DNA of 64,000 bases. It comes from Aegilops tauschii subsp. strangulata (lineage: Eukaryota > Streptophyta > Magnoliopsida > Poales > Poaceae). The translations under genes and the position numbers were made by a program. Each line of letters starts with the position of its first letter. Positions within the stretch are counted from its first letter, which is position 1. Location: positions 371,611,054-371,675,053 of the forward strand of contig NC_053041.3 of assembly GCF_002575655.3 (NCBI RefSeq). The letters are read 5' to 3'. Below, piece after piece: positions 1-12,553 of the stretch. Under the pieces are notes generated by a model that saw nothing but the letters and a program-made list of their open reading frames with translations, did not search any database and had not been told where the DNA came from.

Positions 1-2
1 TC

Positions 3-788
3 AATGGATGGCAAGGAGTAACCACTTGGAAAGAATTTAAGTGGACTCTACAAAGATCTCGTCTTGTGTCCCAGAAATTGAAGCCTTATGGAAAGGATAT
101 GAAGAAACCTTGTGCATACAAGCCTTGTGGAGAAATAGGACACAACCATAAGGAACACAAGGATGAATGCCCTAATTGTGAAGGAAGTCACCCAGCTGAA
201 GAATGCCCAACTAGGCAGATCACTTGTTTCTTGTGTGAAGGGACTACCCACTACCCTGCTCAGTGTCACATCTACCCCATGGTACAAAGGACCATCCAGC
301 AGAAGAAAGAAGCAATGAAAAGAGCCCTCATGGAAATTTTAGAGGAATCTGTGATGAAGGAAGAGGTGGAGGACACACCCAAAGAAGAACCAATTAAACC
401 CTGCACCAAGTCATGCTATTCATGTGGAGAAGAAGGACACATCTCCCAAAATTGTCTGAATGGGGATTTAGTGGAATTCCCGACAGAGGAAGTAGAGTAT
501 GACCCACAGGAAATAGAAGCCCTGATTGGAACGGAAAAGTCCAGGAAGAGAAATAGATTGGATCCCAGGAACAACCCAATTTCTACAAAGAGAGACCTGA
601 GTCATATCACATGTTTCAGGTGCAAAAATTCAGAACACTACTTCAGTGATTGCCCAAAAGGGAAGACGAGGACCCCAGGAGGCTATATAATCACAAGGAA
701 ACCCCGAGATATGTCAGAAGTAATATGTTTCCGTTGTGATGAAGCAGGGCACGTTGCCAGAGAATGCCCCAAGGAGACGGAGACTTGA
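3..788 (+). CDS. Retrotransposon gag/nucleocapsid-like protein, 5' end outside window
   Basis: The frame is open from the first bases of the window to the stop at 786-788, so the real start lies upstream and the visible 261 residues are C-terminal. Four canonical CX2CX4HX4C zinc knuckles are visible: CFLCEGTTHYPAQC, CYSCGEEGHISQNC, CFRCKNSEHYFSDC and CFRCDEAGHVAREC. Two looser Cys/His clusters precede them (CPNCEGSHPAEEC and one starting CAYKPC). Such knuckles bind RNA during packaging of the element transcript. Four to six knuckles is more than the one or two usual in plant gag. An acidic/lysine-rich linker of about 60 residues separates the second and third groups. No internal stop is seen in the visible part. 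Confidence 0.8.
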   Translation, partial: NGWQGVTTWKEFKWTLQRSRLVSQKLKPYGKDMKKPCAYKPCGEIGHNHKEHKDECPNCEGSHPAEECPTRQITCFLCEGTTHYPAQCHIYPMVQRTIQQKKEAMKRALMEILEESVMKEEVEDTPKEEPIKPCTKSCYSCGEEGHISQNCLNGDLVEFPTEEVEYDPQEIEALIGTEKSRKRNRLDPRNNPISTKRDLSHITCFRCKNSEHYFSDCPKGKTRTPGGYIITRKPRDMSEVICFRCDEAGHVARECPKETET

Positions 789-1065
789 GACAAATAGTTG
801 AGTGCAACGAGAAGTATAGTAGTAGTAGTGTGGACATTTCTTTTATTAGTGAGGTGTCGGATTGAGGCATGTAATGGAATGCAGGAGATTGTAATAATTT
901 AAGAATCAATAAAGTTAGCATCATTGGTATTGATTTGGATTCTATGAGTTGTTACTCTATGAAGAAAGATTTTGACCATTTTCGAGGATATGAGAAATAT
1001 GGTCTATGGAAGACTGTGCATTTTAAAGGTGGTAGTACCCTGTGAGGAAACTTGACCCTTGGAAA

Positions 1066-1190
1066 AAGGTAATGATATTCCACGAAGTGGATTTCGAACA
1101 AAATAAGTATGAGTTTTATCTCGATATGTTGGATACCCCAAGAATATGAGGGTATGGAGTATTATTGGATGTAAAGGAAGTAGTCTATGA
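1066..1190 (+). repeat. Imperfect direct repeat, left copy (partner 1436-1565)
   Basis: This block (ggtaatgat, ttccacgaagtgga, a tatctcg stretch, then attattggatgtaaagga) recurs in diverged form at about 1436-1565 (ggataatgatgttccacg, attggatataaagga). The two copies flank the integrase C-terminal fragment, as an old local duplication would. Confidence 0.55.
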
Positions 1191-1479
1191 AATTGGAGAC
1201 GGAGCATGTCTTCGTGTGTTCCCTCTGCGAGGAGTTAAACTATTTGGAGTTAAGGGAAAGTTAGCCCCGAGATATGTAGGACCATACCGAGTTTTGAAGC
1301 ATATGGGAGAAGTGGCCAACAAGTTGGAGTCACCCGAAGGACTGTCAGGAGTTCATGATGTGTTTCACGTTTTCCCAGTTGAAGAAGTGCCATGCAGAGA
1401 TGGCCAATATTCCCCTGTAAGGACGCTTCACCCTGGAAAGGATAATGATGTTCCACGAAGTGGAGTATGGACTTCATAA
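1165..1479 (+). pseudogene. Integrase C-terminal (GPY/F) domain fragment
   Basis: The frame carries the stretches LFGVKGKLAPRYVGPYRVLK and GVHDVFHVFPVEEVP, a clear match to the GPY/F module near the C terminus of Ty3/gypsy integrases, particularly chromoviruses. That module helps bind the element or target DNA. The HHCC zinc finger and the DDE core are absent upstream, and no chromodomain follows; the frame runs into unrelated residues and stops at 1479. It is a remnant rather than an enzyme. No convincing start codon was identified. Confidence 0.7.
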
Positions 1480-2614
1480 GTATAAGTTTTTTTTATCTCG
1501 GTATGTGGGATATCCCCCGAGGATGAGGAGATGAATTACTATTGGATATAAAGGAGGTATGATGTTGGAAATATGGATCAATGGAATTCCATGATGAGTC
1601 TGAGTAATCATGTCCTAGTTTGGTGCCAATAGAAGGAAGGAAGACAGTACAATTGGATGGATTTAAGAATACTAGGAAGTTGGATGTTGGATTAAGGATC
1701 AGTTTTCCCCAATGATGAGTTCAAGGTTTACCAGTGATGAGATGGGCCATAACCCACAGGCCCCAGGACCTGCCAAGAAACAAGCACATTCTTGCTGAAG
1801 GAAAAACCCTGGAAGAAGTTACGATTTTATCAATAGATGCTCTTATAGGAGTTACGCAAAACCTGAGGGTTGGGAAGGAACGATAGATGTTGGTTTGGCT
1901 TGCAGAATCCATGGATTTATCCGAACTTGGTTCGTCGACAAGAGAAATTCTGCAATGCTTGCGAGGTTGACCGAGTGTTAGAATGCGAGATTCGCTAAAC
2001 CATATACAAGGTAATGATTTGGGTGCGTGATGGATTGATCACCATACCGACTTACTCTTATTATTCGCTTTGCTATACGGGATGGTAAATCTGAGTGACT
2101 TACCTATAGGAGAGAGACGACGACCAAACCTTGTTTGAACCTTAGAATGGTATAAGAATGTTTCCCTTGTACACGGCAGTTGATGCCAATCGTAGGTTAT
2201 ACGACGAGGATCAACCCAGACCCATTTTCCTGCAGGAGAAACCATAAATTGTTGACCACCAGGAGATGTCGATAGTTGTTTAGTATTAGCGCTTGACCCG
2301 TCAGCTAAGAAGACCCAGTCATGGAAGAACCATACCAAGATGAAAGGATACAGAAGAATTGAGGACAAGATTTTGCCACCACCGGAAGAGCCCAGAGAAG
2401 GAATTATACTGAAGATCTGAGAAGACTGACACTGTCACGAATAAGGATGGAGTATACGAGTTTTGGTGGAACCGTAACAATGATTCTAAGGGTGGTAGCA
2501 CCCCAGACCCCCCCTGTGATGATCGATGTATTTTGAGAAGACCCCAAACCTAACCTATTTCTTGCTAGCCTCTCCGAATCTCGAGGACGAGATTCATTTT
2601 AAGGGTGGTAGGTT
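1480..2614 (+). other. Noncoding 3' region of the Tekay-like element with PPT
   Basis: No supported coding region. A purine-rich tract (aagggtggtagg, about 2601-2612) directly precedes the LTR and is the likely plus-strand primer. Similar tracts occur at about 1024-1034 and 2489-2499. Confidence 0.55.
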
Positions 2615-5600
2615 TGTAACATCCCAAAATTCTAAATTTTGGAATGTTATAATAAACAGATAGATTGGATTGATTGTTTGATTGATTGACTGAAAGTGAG
2701 TGGAATTCGAAATCTTTTGAAAGTTAAATGAGAGGGAATAAAAGGACTTTCCCAAACTTTCATTTTGCTTTTATGATCTCCATGAATTCAAATTCTTTTC
2801 ACCACAAAACCCTGGAGAGAAGATGACATGACTTCTTCCATTTATTTAAATGACAAGGGGTGTTGAAAATATTTGAATTTCATTTGAAAATATTTCACAT
2901 TTCTGAAACTTTATGCAACTCAATGATTTTCACGAGAGAAGATAAAAATGACTTCTTCAAAACGAATGAAATATGAGTTGGGAGTTTCAAAGGTCAAATT
3001 CAAAGTCCTTTTGGAAAGTATTTTTAATTTGGAGTTAATTGAGTCTTATTCAAATTATTTTTCTCCAAAATAAAAATATATAGAAAATAGGGTAACATGA
3101 TTCCCTACATCAGAAAATTGGAGAAAAATAAATTTGAAATCATTTTTGTATTTTTAAAATGATTTTTATTGGATTTTATTAAGGCAGCAGCACTGTTTGA
3201 TTTATTAAAATTTGTGTGGATATTTTTTGACTTCACAAAAATGTTCATATTGTAGAAAATCTTTTTCTGAAAATTTTGATATATAATATGCCTACATAAA
3301 ATTTTAATTTATTTTCTTTATCCGGTTTTTCTTCTGTTTCAATTTAAAAAAACTGTACATGCGGCCCATACTTATTTACCGCCCACACGCGTAGCATAGT
3401 GGCAGCGGGCGCCTCATTTGTTTTTCCCTCTCCTAAATGGGCCAGGCCCAGCCATCCTTTTTATTTTTTTACTTAGGCCGAATTTTGTTAAAGAAAAAAA
3501 AACTGCAGTGTACGCGTGCGCGCGCAGCCGGGCCGTGGTGCTTTTAGCCCATGCGTTCCCCATTTATTTTATTTGTTCGTCTACGTTTAGTCCCACATTG
3601 CCTAGCCTTTAACCCCTAAACCTCTTTTCCACCTATAAATATAGACCCATAGAGCCTTCAAAAATTATCCATTGCGGGTTAAATCAATATTTTGGTTTGA
3701 CTAGCTAAAAATATATTTCTCCTCTCCGGCGGACTTTTGGAAGTTGTCTCCACACTCCGAAGTCGTCTTTTCTATACCTTATAAAGATATATTTATTCGT
3801 TCTCTGTATTTATACGTTAGATCTAGAATTCTTTTATCCGTAGCTATTTTTTTCTTCTTCTGTAAAACAGCTTGGCCTTGATTTTTTAAATAGCCATAAC
3901 TTTTTACTCGTTCATCCAAATTAGATGAAACCAGCGTCTAAAGTTTCGTCTTGTTTTCACCTATCCGGTGAACCTGTCACATCAATTTTTTAAATTTTCA
4001 AATTTCGAAATTTGTTTCATAGTCAAATTTCTTTTGATCATATCTTTTTATCCGTACCTCCGTTTTCGATGAAACCAACGCCCACTTCTTCGTTATGATC
4101 CCCTCTATCCAGTAATCCAACTCAAACATGTTTTCTGAAATTTTAAAATTTGAATTAGACCAGATTTGAATTCAAACTTCGTTTGATCGTAACTTGAGTT
4201 TCGTAGCTCCGATTTAGTTGATTCTTTTTGCAAATCGAAGCTCTTGACCTAAACTTTCTGATAAGGCCGAATTCATATAATTTTGGTACTGTTAGAAATT
4301 GTTTTATGTTGCAAGAGTTATTTGCTTGGTTTTGATGCTTCCCGAATCGTCTTCTTCGTTCTTCTCGATCTTTTGAGTGATTGCTTATGTGTGGTTACTG
4401 TTGCTTGCTTACGATAGATTGACCGGAGTGTGACGAGTAGATCTATCCAGAGTATTGAGTGCGAATCATCTTCATCAACATTGCAGGCAAGTTCACACTT
4501 TGATCATACCCCGTTCATACCCAGTTTTTATTGCATTAGATCTGTTTTCCTCAATCACATTGCATGATTAGGATCTAATTAAATTGTGGGTACTGGGAAG
4601 TAGTTGAGGTAGTACCTATTACCTGTTTTATTATCAAACCCTTGGGAGTTACTTCTACGTTGCTTTTATTATTGCCATGCTATGCTCGTAGACGTGGATT
4701 TGGGTTTGAGTGATATCCATGACAGATGTGAGATGTTTATTAATGGTTCAACTTAAGGTGGCAACTAAAACTCACATCTGGGTGGATTGAGGCACCTGGA
4801 GAACCCAGTGTTGCCTGTATGTATAAGGTCCGCCACCCAGGCTCAAAGGGATCATAAGATTATTCATGCTAGAAACTTCCGTGTGCAGCCACAAGCTATT
4901 ATGGGCTCTAGCATAGCTGAGTAGGTTACAGGATCTCTTGAAGAGGTGGACTAGCAGATGCAGGGGAAAGTAGGTGTACCGGTCCATCCAGAGTAAAGAG
5001 TGATTGTTTCTGAAAGACTGTGTCTCGGTCATCCGTTTCTCAAACATCATGTAGTGCGAGAATCAAGCGGAGGCGATCGAGTCTTGTGGGGAAAAGTGCG
5101 CAAACCTCTGCAGAGTGTACAAACTAATCATGATTAGCCGTGTCCCCGGTTATGGACATCTTGAGTATCTAGTTCTTGGATTATCCCGTTGATCTCATCA
5201 TGTTACTTTAATTAATATTGTTGGGTTAATGATGATACTTAATTGGGATTGAGATGCTGTCAACCATCTCAATGTTTCACAACCACCATGATAGTTAAAT
5301 AAAATTTATTCCTTTGAAGTAGGGAAAAATTGGCTTTTCGCAAAAACATTATAACCATAGAGCTTTTCCACCAGCCATATATGCATGTAGTGATAGCCTT
5401 TGTTCATCATTTCTCTATGGTGTGAATTTGCCAGCATATTCCATGTGCTGACCCGTTTTCGGGCTGCAACGTTTCATGTTGCAAGATTCTTACGACGAGT
5501 AAGTGATACGTTAGGGTTACGATTTCTACACTCAACTTTGCCGTTGGTGTTGATGGGAATCCACAACCTTGTTACTTCCGCTATTTTGGATTGAGGTAAT

Positions 5601-5730
5601 AGTATTTACGTTATTTTATACATGTGATTTACCTCTGTTATAAATCCTCGAGTACTGTGTGTGTCAGCATACCGATCCAGGGATGACACTTAAGCACAGA
5701 GACTTGATCCATTTGGGTCGGGTCGCTACA
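2615..5730 (+). repeat. 3' LTR of the Tekay-like element
   Basis: The LTR starts TGTAACATCCCAAAATTC directly after the polypurine tract and ends in GTCGCTACA, giving TG...CA ends and 3116 bp. Sequence from 5731 onward matches the internal region of another element (compare about 50456), so 5730 is a true insertion edge. The pentamer TACAG at 5731-5735 would be half of a target duplication. The paired copy lies outside the window. Confidence 0.8.
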
Positions 5731-8700
5731 TACAGATTACTACAGACTGTTCTGTTTTTGACAGATTCTGTTTTCTATGTGTTGTTTGCTTATTTTGATG
5801 AATCTATGGCTAGTAAAATAGTTTATAGACCATAGATAAGTTGGAATACAGTAGGCTTAACACCAATATAAATAAAGAATAAGTTCATTACAGTACCGTG
5901 AAGTGGTGATTTATTTTCTTATACTAACAGAGCTCATGAGTTTTCTGTTGAGTTTTGTGTTGTGAAGTTTTCAAGTTTTGGGTGAAGATTCGATGGACTA
6001 TGGAATAAGGAGTGGCAAGAGCCTAAGCTTGGGGATTCCCAAGGCACCCCAAGGTAATATTCAAGGACAACCAAGAGCATAAGCTTGGGGATGCCCCGGA
6101 TGGCATCCCCTCTTTCGTCTTCGTTCATCGGTAACTTTACTTGGAGCTATATTTTTATTCACCACATGATATGTGCTTTGTTTGGAGCGTCATTTTATTT
6201 TCTTTTGTTTTGCTTGCTGTTTGAATAAAATACCAAGATCTGAAATTCTTAAATGAGAGAGAGTCTTCACATAGCTACATAATTATTTAACCACTCATTG
6301 ATCTTCACTTATATTTTTTTGGAGTAGTTTGTCATTTACTCGTGTGCTTCACTTATATCTTATGAGTAAGTGGTTGAATGTTTTGAATGTCATAAATCTG
6401 AAATTATATATGCTCCTTATGTTTATCCTATGGGGAGTAATGACTTCACATATAAGAAGTAGAGGTGGTAAATTTATTGAAGGTTAGCAAACATTGTATT
6501 GGTCACTTGAACAATTCATGAAAGAATATTGAAGGAAGAGAGATTTCACATATAAATATACTATCTTGGACATCTTCTATGATTGTGATCCCCATTAATT
6601 ATTTTCAAACCTGAGCAAATTAGTTGAAGTTGGACAAGGAAGACAACATAATGAGTTATGCTTGGGTATATTTGAATAGAAGTTATATTGTTATGGATCC
6701 TCTAACATGTGGTGCTTGCTATTTAGAATCCTTTGCTAGCCAAAATATCTGTACTAAGCGGGAATACTGCTTGTGCATCCAAACTCCTTGAACCAAGTTT
6801 CTTCCATGAGTGTCCACCATATCTACCTATATGCGGTATTTACCTGCCGTTCCAAGTAAATTTGCATGTGCCAAACTCTAAACCTTCAAATAATAATCTG
6901 TTTTGTATGCCCGAATCGCTCATGTAGCGACTAGGGGCTAGCAGTATCTTCCATGCTAGGTGGGTTATTCTCACGATGAGTGGACTCCGCTCATCATTCA
7001 CGAGAAAATGGCTGGTAACTGGGATGCCCAGTCCCATGATCAAAAGATCAAAATCAAATCAAAAATAATTGCAAACAAAACTCCCCCAGGTTTGATGTTA
7101 GTTGGAGGCACCCGTTGTTTCGGGCAAGCCATGGATTGATGATTGTTGGTGGAGGGGGGTAAAAATCTTTACCTTTCTGTTTGGGAACCGCCTATAATGT
7201 ATGTAGTATGGAAGATATTGGGAACTCTTGGTCGTTATGTTGACAATGAAAGCATACCTCTCAAAATTATTTTCATCTCTGTTTTTGCTTCGAGCTCTGG
7301 CACCTCTGCAAATCCCTGCTTCCCTCTGCGAAGGGCCTATCTTTTACTTTTATGCAAGAGTCAGTATTATTCCTTCTCATTCCAACCTACTCTTTAGTTG
7401 GAAAGCATCATGTGATGGAAAGATCTAAGCATATATGGCCATTCAAATATATTTGATCATGAATTATTATTGTTGACATTACCCTTGAGGTAAAAGGTTG
7501 GGAGGCGAAACATTAAGCCCATATCTTTCTCTGTGTTCGATGAATACTATTTGTTCTAAAAATATGCTTTGAGTGGTAGCAATCATGGAAGACTAAATGA
7601 TAGTTGAGTATGTGAAGTTTGCTGAATCAACGCTCTGACATAGACTCTTCCTGAAAATAAGATGAATTGTAATTGTTTGATGACTAATAGCACGGTTTGT
7701 TAGTTTTCAAGAAAGTTTATGTTCTATACTTTAACATGTGAATAGCTTTTTACTTGATCATGAAAAGTTCTATGAGTTGAGCTACTATTATGACATATGA
7801 TGATGCTAGAAAAGGTGATTGAAATTATCATTGATCAAACTTGTGCACCTGCTAGCATTCACACTTCATAAATTCTTTCTTTTATCATTTACCTACTCGA
7901 GGACGAGCAGGAATTAAGCTTCGGGATGCTGATACGTCTCCAATGTATCTATAATTTATGAAGTATTCATGCTATTATATTATCCATCTTGGATGTTTAT
8001 TGGGCTTTACTATGCACTTTTATATTATTTTTGGGACTAACCTATTAACCCAGAGCCCAGTGCCAGTTTCAGTTTTTTCCCTTGTTTCAGTGTTTCGAAG
8101 AAAAGGAATATCAAACGGAGTCGAAACGGAATGAAACCTTCTGGAGAAGTTATTTTTGGAAATAAAGCAACCCGATAGACTTGGAGTGCATGCCAGGAAA
8201 GAAACAAGGGAGGCACGAGGCAGGGGACGCGCCCACCCCCCTGGGCGCGCCCTCCACCCTCGTGGGCCCCTCGTGGCTCCCCTGACGTATTTCTTCCGCC
8301 TATATATATATCCATATACCCTAAAACGATCGGGGAATAGAATAGATCGGGAGTTCCGCCGCCACAAGCCTCTGTAGCCACCAAAAACCTCTCGGGAGCC
8401 CATTCCGGCACCCTGCCGGATGGGGGATCCCTCGCCGGTGGCCATCTTCATCATCCCGGCGCTCTCCATGACGAGGAGGGAGTAGTTCACCCTCGGGGCT
8501 GAGGGTATGTACCAGTAGCTATGTGTTTGATCTCTCTCTCTCTCTCTCGTGTTCTTGATTCGGCACGATCTTGATGTATCGCGAGCTTTGCTATTATAGT
8601 TGGATCTTATGTTTCTTCTCCCCTCTACTCTCTTGTAATGGATTGAGTTTTCCCTTTGAAGTTATCTTATCGGATTGAGTCTTTAATGATTTGAGAACAT

Positions 8701-9598
8701 TTGATGTATGTCTTGCGTGGGATAACTGTGGTGACAATGGGTTATTCTATTGATTCACTTGATGTATGCTTTGGTGATCAACTTGCGGGTTCCGCCCATG
8801 AACCTATGCATAGGGGTTGGCACACGTTTTCGTCTTGATTCTCCGGTAGAAACTTTGGGGCACTCTTTGATGTTCTATGTGTTGGTTGAATAGATGAATC
8901 TGAGATTGTGTGATGCATATCGTATAATCATACCCACGGATACTTGAGGTGACATTGGAGTATCTAGGTGACATTAGGGTTTTGGTTGATGTGTGTCTTA
9001 AGGTGTTATTTTACTACGAACTCTAGGGCTGTTTGTGACACTTATAGGAATAGCCCAATGGATTGATCGGAAGAATAACTTTGAGGTGGTTTCGTACACT
9101 ACCATAATCTCTTTGTTTGTTCTCCGCTATTAGTGACTTTGGAGTGACTCTTTGTTGCATGTTGAGGGATAGTTATATGATCCAATTATGTTATTATTGT
9201 TGAGAGAACTTGCACTAGTGAAAGTATGAACCCTAGGCCTTGTTTCCTAGCATTGCAATACCGTTTGTGCTCACTTTTATCATTAGTTACCTTGCTGTTT
9301 TTATATTTTCAGATTACAAAAACCTATATCTACCATCCATATTGCACTTGTATCACCATCTCTTCGCCGAACTAGTGCACCTATACAATTTACCAGTGTA
9401 TTGGGTGTGTTGGGGACACAAGAGACTCTTTGTTATTTGGTTGCAGGGTTGCTTGAGAGAGCCATCTTCATCCTACGCCTCCCACGGATTGATAAACCTT
9501 AGGTCATCCACTTGAGGGAAATTTGCTACTGTCCTACAAACCTCTGCACTTGGAGGCCCAACAACGTCTACAAGAAGAAGATTGTGTAGTAGAGATCA
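5731..9598 (+). mobile_element. Athila-like (WHAM/Sabrina-type) LTR retrotransposon, 3' part
   Basis: 5731-7929 is the 3' internal noncoding region and is homologous to about 50456-52918 of the complete element downstream (shared features: tacagattactacagactg, aagcttggggat and tactcgaggacgag before the LTR). I see no coding region in these 2.2 kb. The 3' LTR follows at 7930. The copy is split by the Tekay-like insertion at 5730 and itself interrupts the Tat-like element that resumes at 9599. Confidence 0.8.
7930..9598 (+). repeat. 3' LTR of the Athila-like element
   Basis: It starts TGATACGTCTCCAATG right after an internal PPT-type sequence (aattaagcttcgggatgc) and ends near gtagtagagatca at 9598, giving TG...CA ends and about 1669 bp. 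A TATA-like run (cctatatatatat) lies at about 8300 and a (TC)n tract at about 8531. It is the same broad LTR type as those at 25915, 47522 and 52919 but clearly diverged from them in its 3' two thirds. Confidence 0.8.
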
Positions 9599-11699
9599 CC
9601 CGCCTCCCGTTGCAACGGATACTGCACAACCCAGATGCGACCGGAAGGATTGTGGAGTGGGCCTTGGAGTTGTCAAGCTTTGGGTTGAAGTTTGAAAGTA
9701 CTTCGGCAATCCAGAGCAGAGTCTTGGCGGAGTTCATTGCAGAATGGACCTCAACACTCGACGAAGAAATTCAGGAGACCGCTCTCCCCGGCAAGGAAAC
9801 AAGTCACGACTGGATCATGTACTTTGATGGGGCTTTCTCGCTGCAAGGCGCCGGTGCCGGTGTGCTGCTTGTCGCACCCACCGGAGAGCACCTCAAGTAT
9901 GTGATCCAGATGCACTTTCCTAGGGAGATGTCCACGAACAACACTGCTGAGTACGAGGGGCTGCTTGCCGGTCTCAGGATCGCGGCAGACCTCGGGGTGA
10001 AGAAGCTCATCGTCAGGGGTGATTTGCAGCTTGTCGTCAGACAAGTCAACAAAGATTACCAGAGTCCGTTGATGGAGGCCTACGTAGATGAGGTGAGGAA
10101 GCTGGAGGAGCGCGTCGGCGGTATACAAGCGGAGCACGTTCCCCGAGCGGAGAACGACATCGCTGACTACCTGTCAAAGCGCGCTGCATTCAAGCTACCT
10201 GTGGAACCATGTACCTTTTTGCTTCGGTTGACTCAACCGTCCGTCAAACCATCAACGGAGCAGAACAAGCGGAGGAAATCAGGCCCCAGCAAGTACTTTC
10301 CCGCCGAGCCCCCAGGGGCCGCTGGCAAGGGTGTTCCGCGGATTCCGAGCCTGCCAAGGGGCGGCTGGCTCCGGCAGGGCGCCAGGCCCTGGCCGTAGAG
10401 ACGGCTGCCCCCATGGCGGAAGAGATGCCTTTGGTCCTTGCCGTCGAGCCCCAGGCTCCGGCATGGGCACAGCATACCGTCCGTTTCCTCCAGACATTGT
10501 AACTTCCTGAGGAGCAGGAAGAAGCGGAAAAAGTAGCCTATCGGTCTGCCTTGTACCAGTTCGTCGATGACGTCCTGTACAGAAAAAGACCGAACGGTGT
10601 GAAATTGAAGTGCATCCCCCGGGAGGAAGGACTGGAGCTGTTGGTAGAGATACATGGAGGCATATGTGGTTCCCACATAGGGTCGTGGGCCCTTGCCAGC
10701 AAGGCATTCCGGCAAGGCTTCTTCTGGCCCACTGCCCTCCAGGATGCGACGACACTAGTAACCAGGTGTGAAGCGTGCCAGTTCCATTCGAAGAAGCTTC
10801 ATCAACCAGCCCAAGCCCTTCAAACAATCCCTCTCTCCTGGCCGTTCTCCGTCTGGGGGCTCGACATACTGGGCCCTTTCCCTCGCGCTGTCGGGGGCTT
10901 TGAGTACTTGTACATCGCAATCGACAAGTTCACAAATTGGACGGAGGTGGAGGCAGTGAGGAAGGTTACAACACAGTTAGCCGTCAAGTTCTTCAAGGGG
11001 ATAGTCTGTCGTTTTGGTGTACCAAACAGAGTCATCACCGACAATGGCACGCAGTTCACAAGCCACACCTTCATGCAATACATCCAAGACCTCGGCAGCA
11101 AGGTCTGTTTTGCTTCCGTGGCACACCAACGGAGCAACGACCAAGAAGAGAGGGAAAATGCTGAAGTATTGCGAGGCCTGAGAACGAAGATTTTTGACAG
11201 GCTGCACAAGAGCGGAAGGCGCTAGATTGATGAGTTGCCGGTGGTTCTTTGGTCGATCAGGACGATGCCAAATCGAGCCACCGGCCAGACACCCTTTGCC
11301 CTAGTATATGGGGCAGAAGCAGTTCTCCCCACGGAACTCATATACGGGTCACCTCGAGTGCTCGCTTGTGACGAGCTTGAGCAAGAGCAATTGCGGCAAG
11401 ATGACGCAACGCTCCTTGAGGAAGATCGTCTTCGGGCGGCTGTGAGAGCAGCACGCTACCAGCAAGCCTTGCGCCGCTACCATAGCCGCAAGGTTCATGC
11501 CCAAAGCTTTGAGGAAGGCGACCTTGTTCTTCGGCGCGTTCAGTCGGCCAAGAATTCCAACAAGTTGACGCCAAAGTGGGAAGGCCCTTATCGGGTAATA
11601 CGAGTCATCAGGCCCGGCGCAGTCCGCCTGGAGACCGAAGATGCTGTCCCAGTAAGCAATTCCTGGAACATCGAACATCTTCGCAAGTTTTACCCATAA
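9599..11699 (+). pseudogene. pol 3' part: RNase H and integrase, frameshifted with nonsense codons
   Basis: The frame enters at LPLQRILHNPDATGR. The RNase H acidic residues are visible in YFDGAF, NNTAEYEG, VRGDLQLV and ENDIADYLSK. The frame shifts at about 10,325-10,350. Integrase follows with its HHCC finger (IHGG, GSH, TRC, EAC), then a DD35E triad: D in WGLDILGPF, D in VITDNGTQF, and E in EERENAEV 35 residues later. A GPY-type tail (KWEGPYRVI) ends in HLRKFYP and a stop at 11697-11699. Two nonsense codons interrupt it: TAA at 10500-10502 and TAG at 11223-11225, the latter in a position that is normally tryptophan. The catalytic residues survive but this copy cannot make the polyprotein. 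The region must once have been fused to RT upstream. Confidence 0.88.
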
Positions 11700-12553
11700 G
11701 GTGCGGTTGCCAGCCCCCCCGGCAAACCACCTTTTGTACAAGCCTTGCCGGCAAGGCATGTAACCCTCTGTACAAAGCCAGGCGCAGACCCTGAGCATAA
11801 ATAAACGAAGCGCTGGCGCCCTAAGTTATAGCATGCATGCTAGGTCAAGTCTTTCCCTCGGTTAGGGTTCATAGTGCTTAGCGGCGACTAACCCCTAGCC
11901 TAGAGGTCGAGTGTGCGTCTCTCTATTCTCTTTGGTTCGCAGGGCACATGGACACTTCTGCCGAGCCGCTTGGGAGAAAGAAAACGGACCGGCGCTCCGC
12001 CCCCGGCAGTCCGACACTTATGCCGAGCCGCTTGGGAGAAAGAAACGGACCGGCGCTCCGCCCCCGGCAGTCCAAGACTGCTGGGGGGTTGAAGATACAA
12101 GGATCCAACCACGGCAAGCCAAGGTTGCCGGGGGCTGTGGATTCAGATAAGTCTTTCATCCCCCTGTTATGCGTTTCCGTGTAGAACTGGGACATGTGAA
12201 ACCTCGTTTACGTTCTTAAAACCACCGTGCTCCCCCTTTCTTGTACCCAAGAGCTACCTCCTGGGTCGGAATTTGGTCATAGTCGCGGTGGCAAGGAAAT
12301 GAATGAGGGGCCTAACTCTACTTCGCCCCGGCCTCCGCCAAGAGCGCGAGAATGGTCGGCTGAAGTGGAGAGATGGCAAGTCCTGTTGCCGGGCGGCAAT
12401 GTTTATCTTAAAAATAACAAGGATTCGTCCTTGGCACGGGCCTCGCTCACGCACAGAGAACCCGGCAAACACCCTTTTTCATTAAAAACATTCCATACAG
12501 GTACAATTCATACGGAACTAAAAACATGAGCAAGGGGATTACAAGTCTTAAAA
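11700..12553 (+). other. Noncoding 3' spacer of the Tat-like element
   Basis: No supported gene. It contains a perfect 16-bp palindrome GCCTTGCCGGCAAGGC near 11742 and the tandem repeat described separately. Confidence 0.5.
11951..12073 (+). repeat. Two tandem copies of a 62-bp unit
   Basis: The unit begins gacacttctgccgagccg at 11951 and recurs as gacacttatgccgagccg at 12013, each copy ending in cgcccccggcagtcc. Only a few mismatches and a one-base length difference separate the copies. It lies in the spacer between integrase and the antisense ORF. Confidence 0.85.

Larger units (their letters stand above)
1..5730 (+). mobile_element. Tekay-like Ty3/gypsy LTR retrotransposon, 3' part, probably non-autonomous
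   Basis: The window opens inside the element. In order it shows a gag reading frame with several zinc knuckles, about 380 bp without a clear gene, a piece of integrase C-terminal domain, a 1.1-kb noncoding stretch, a purine-rich tract and a 3.1-kb 3' LTR. Protease, reverse transcriptase, RNase H and the integrase core are missing between gag and the integrase tail, so this copy could only move with proteins supplied by a relative. The long LTR, the GPY-type integrase tail and the sequence just before the LTR fit the Tekay/Del chromovirus group, but I see no chromodomain. It is inserted in the Athila-like element that resumes at 5731. The 5' LTR lies outside the window. Confidence 0.8.

Noticed and set aside
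8020..8490. 156-codon frame in the 7930 LTR
   Set aside because: It lies across LTR promoter and leader sequence shared by other LTRs where the frame is not kept.
10233..11209. Long minus-strand frames opposite RNase H and integrase
   Set aside because: They mirror the coding strand of a recognised pol region and show no domain of their own.
11900..12195. Short frames over the 62-bp tandem repeat
   Set aside because: Created by the repeat itself; no start context or domain.
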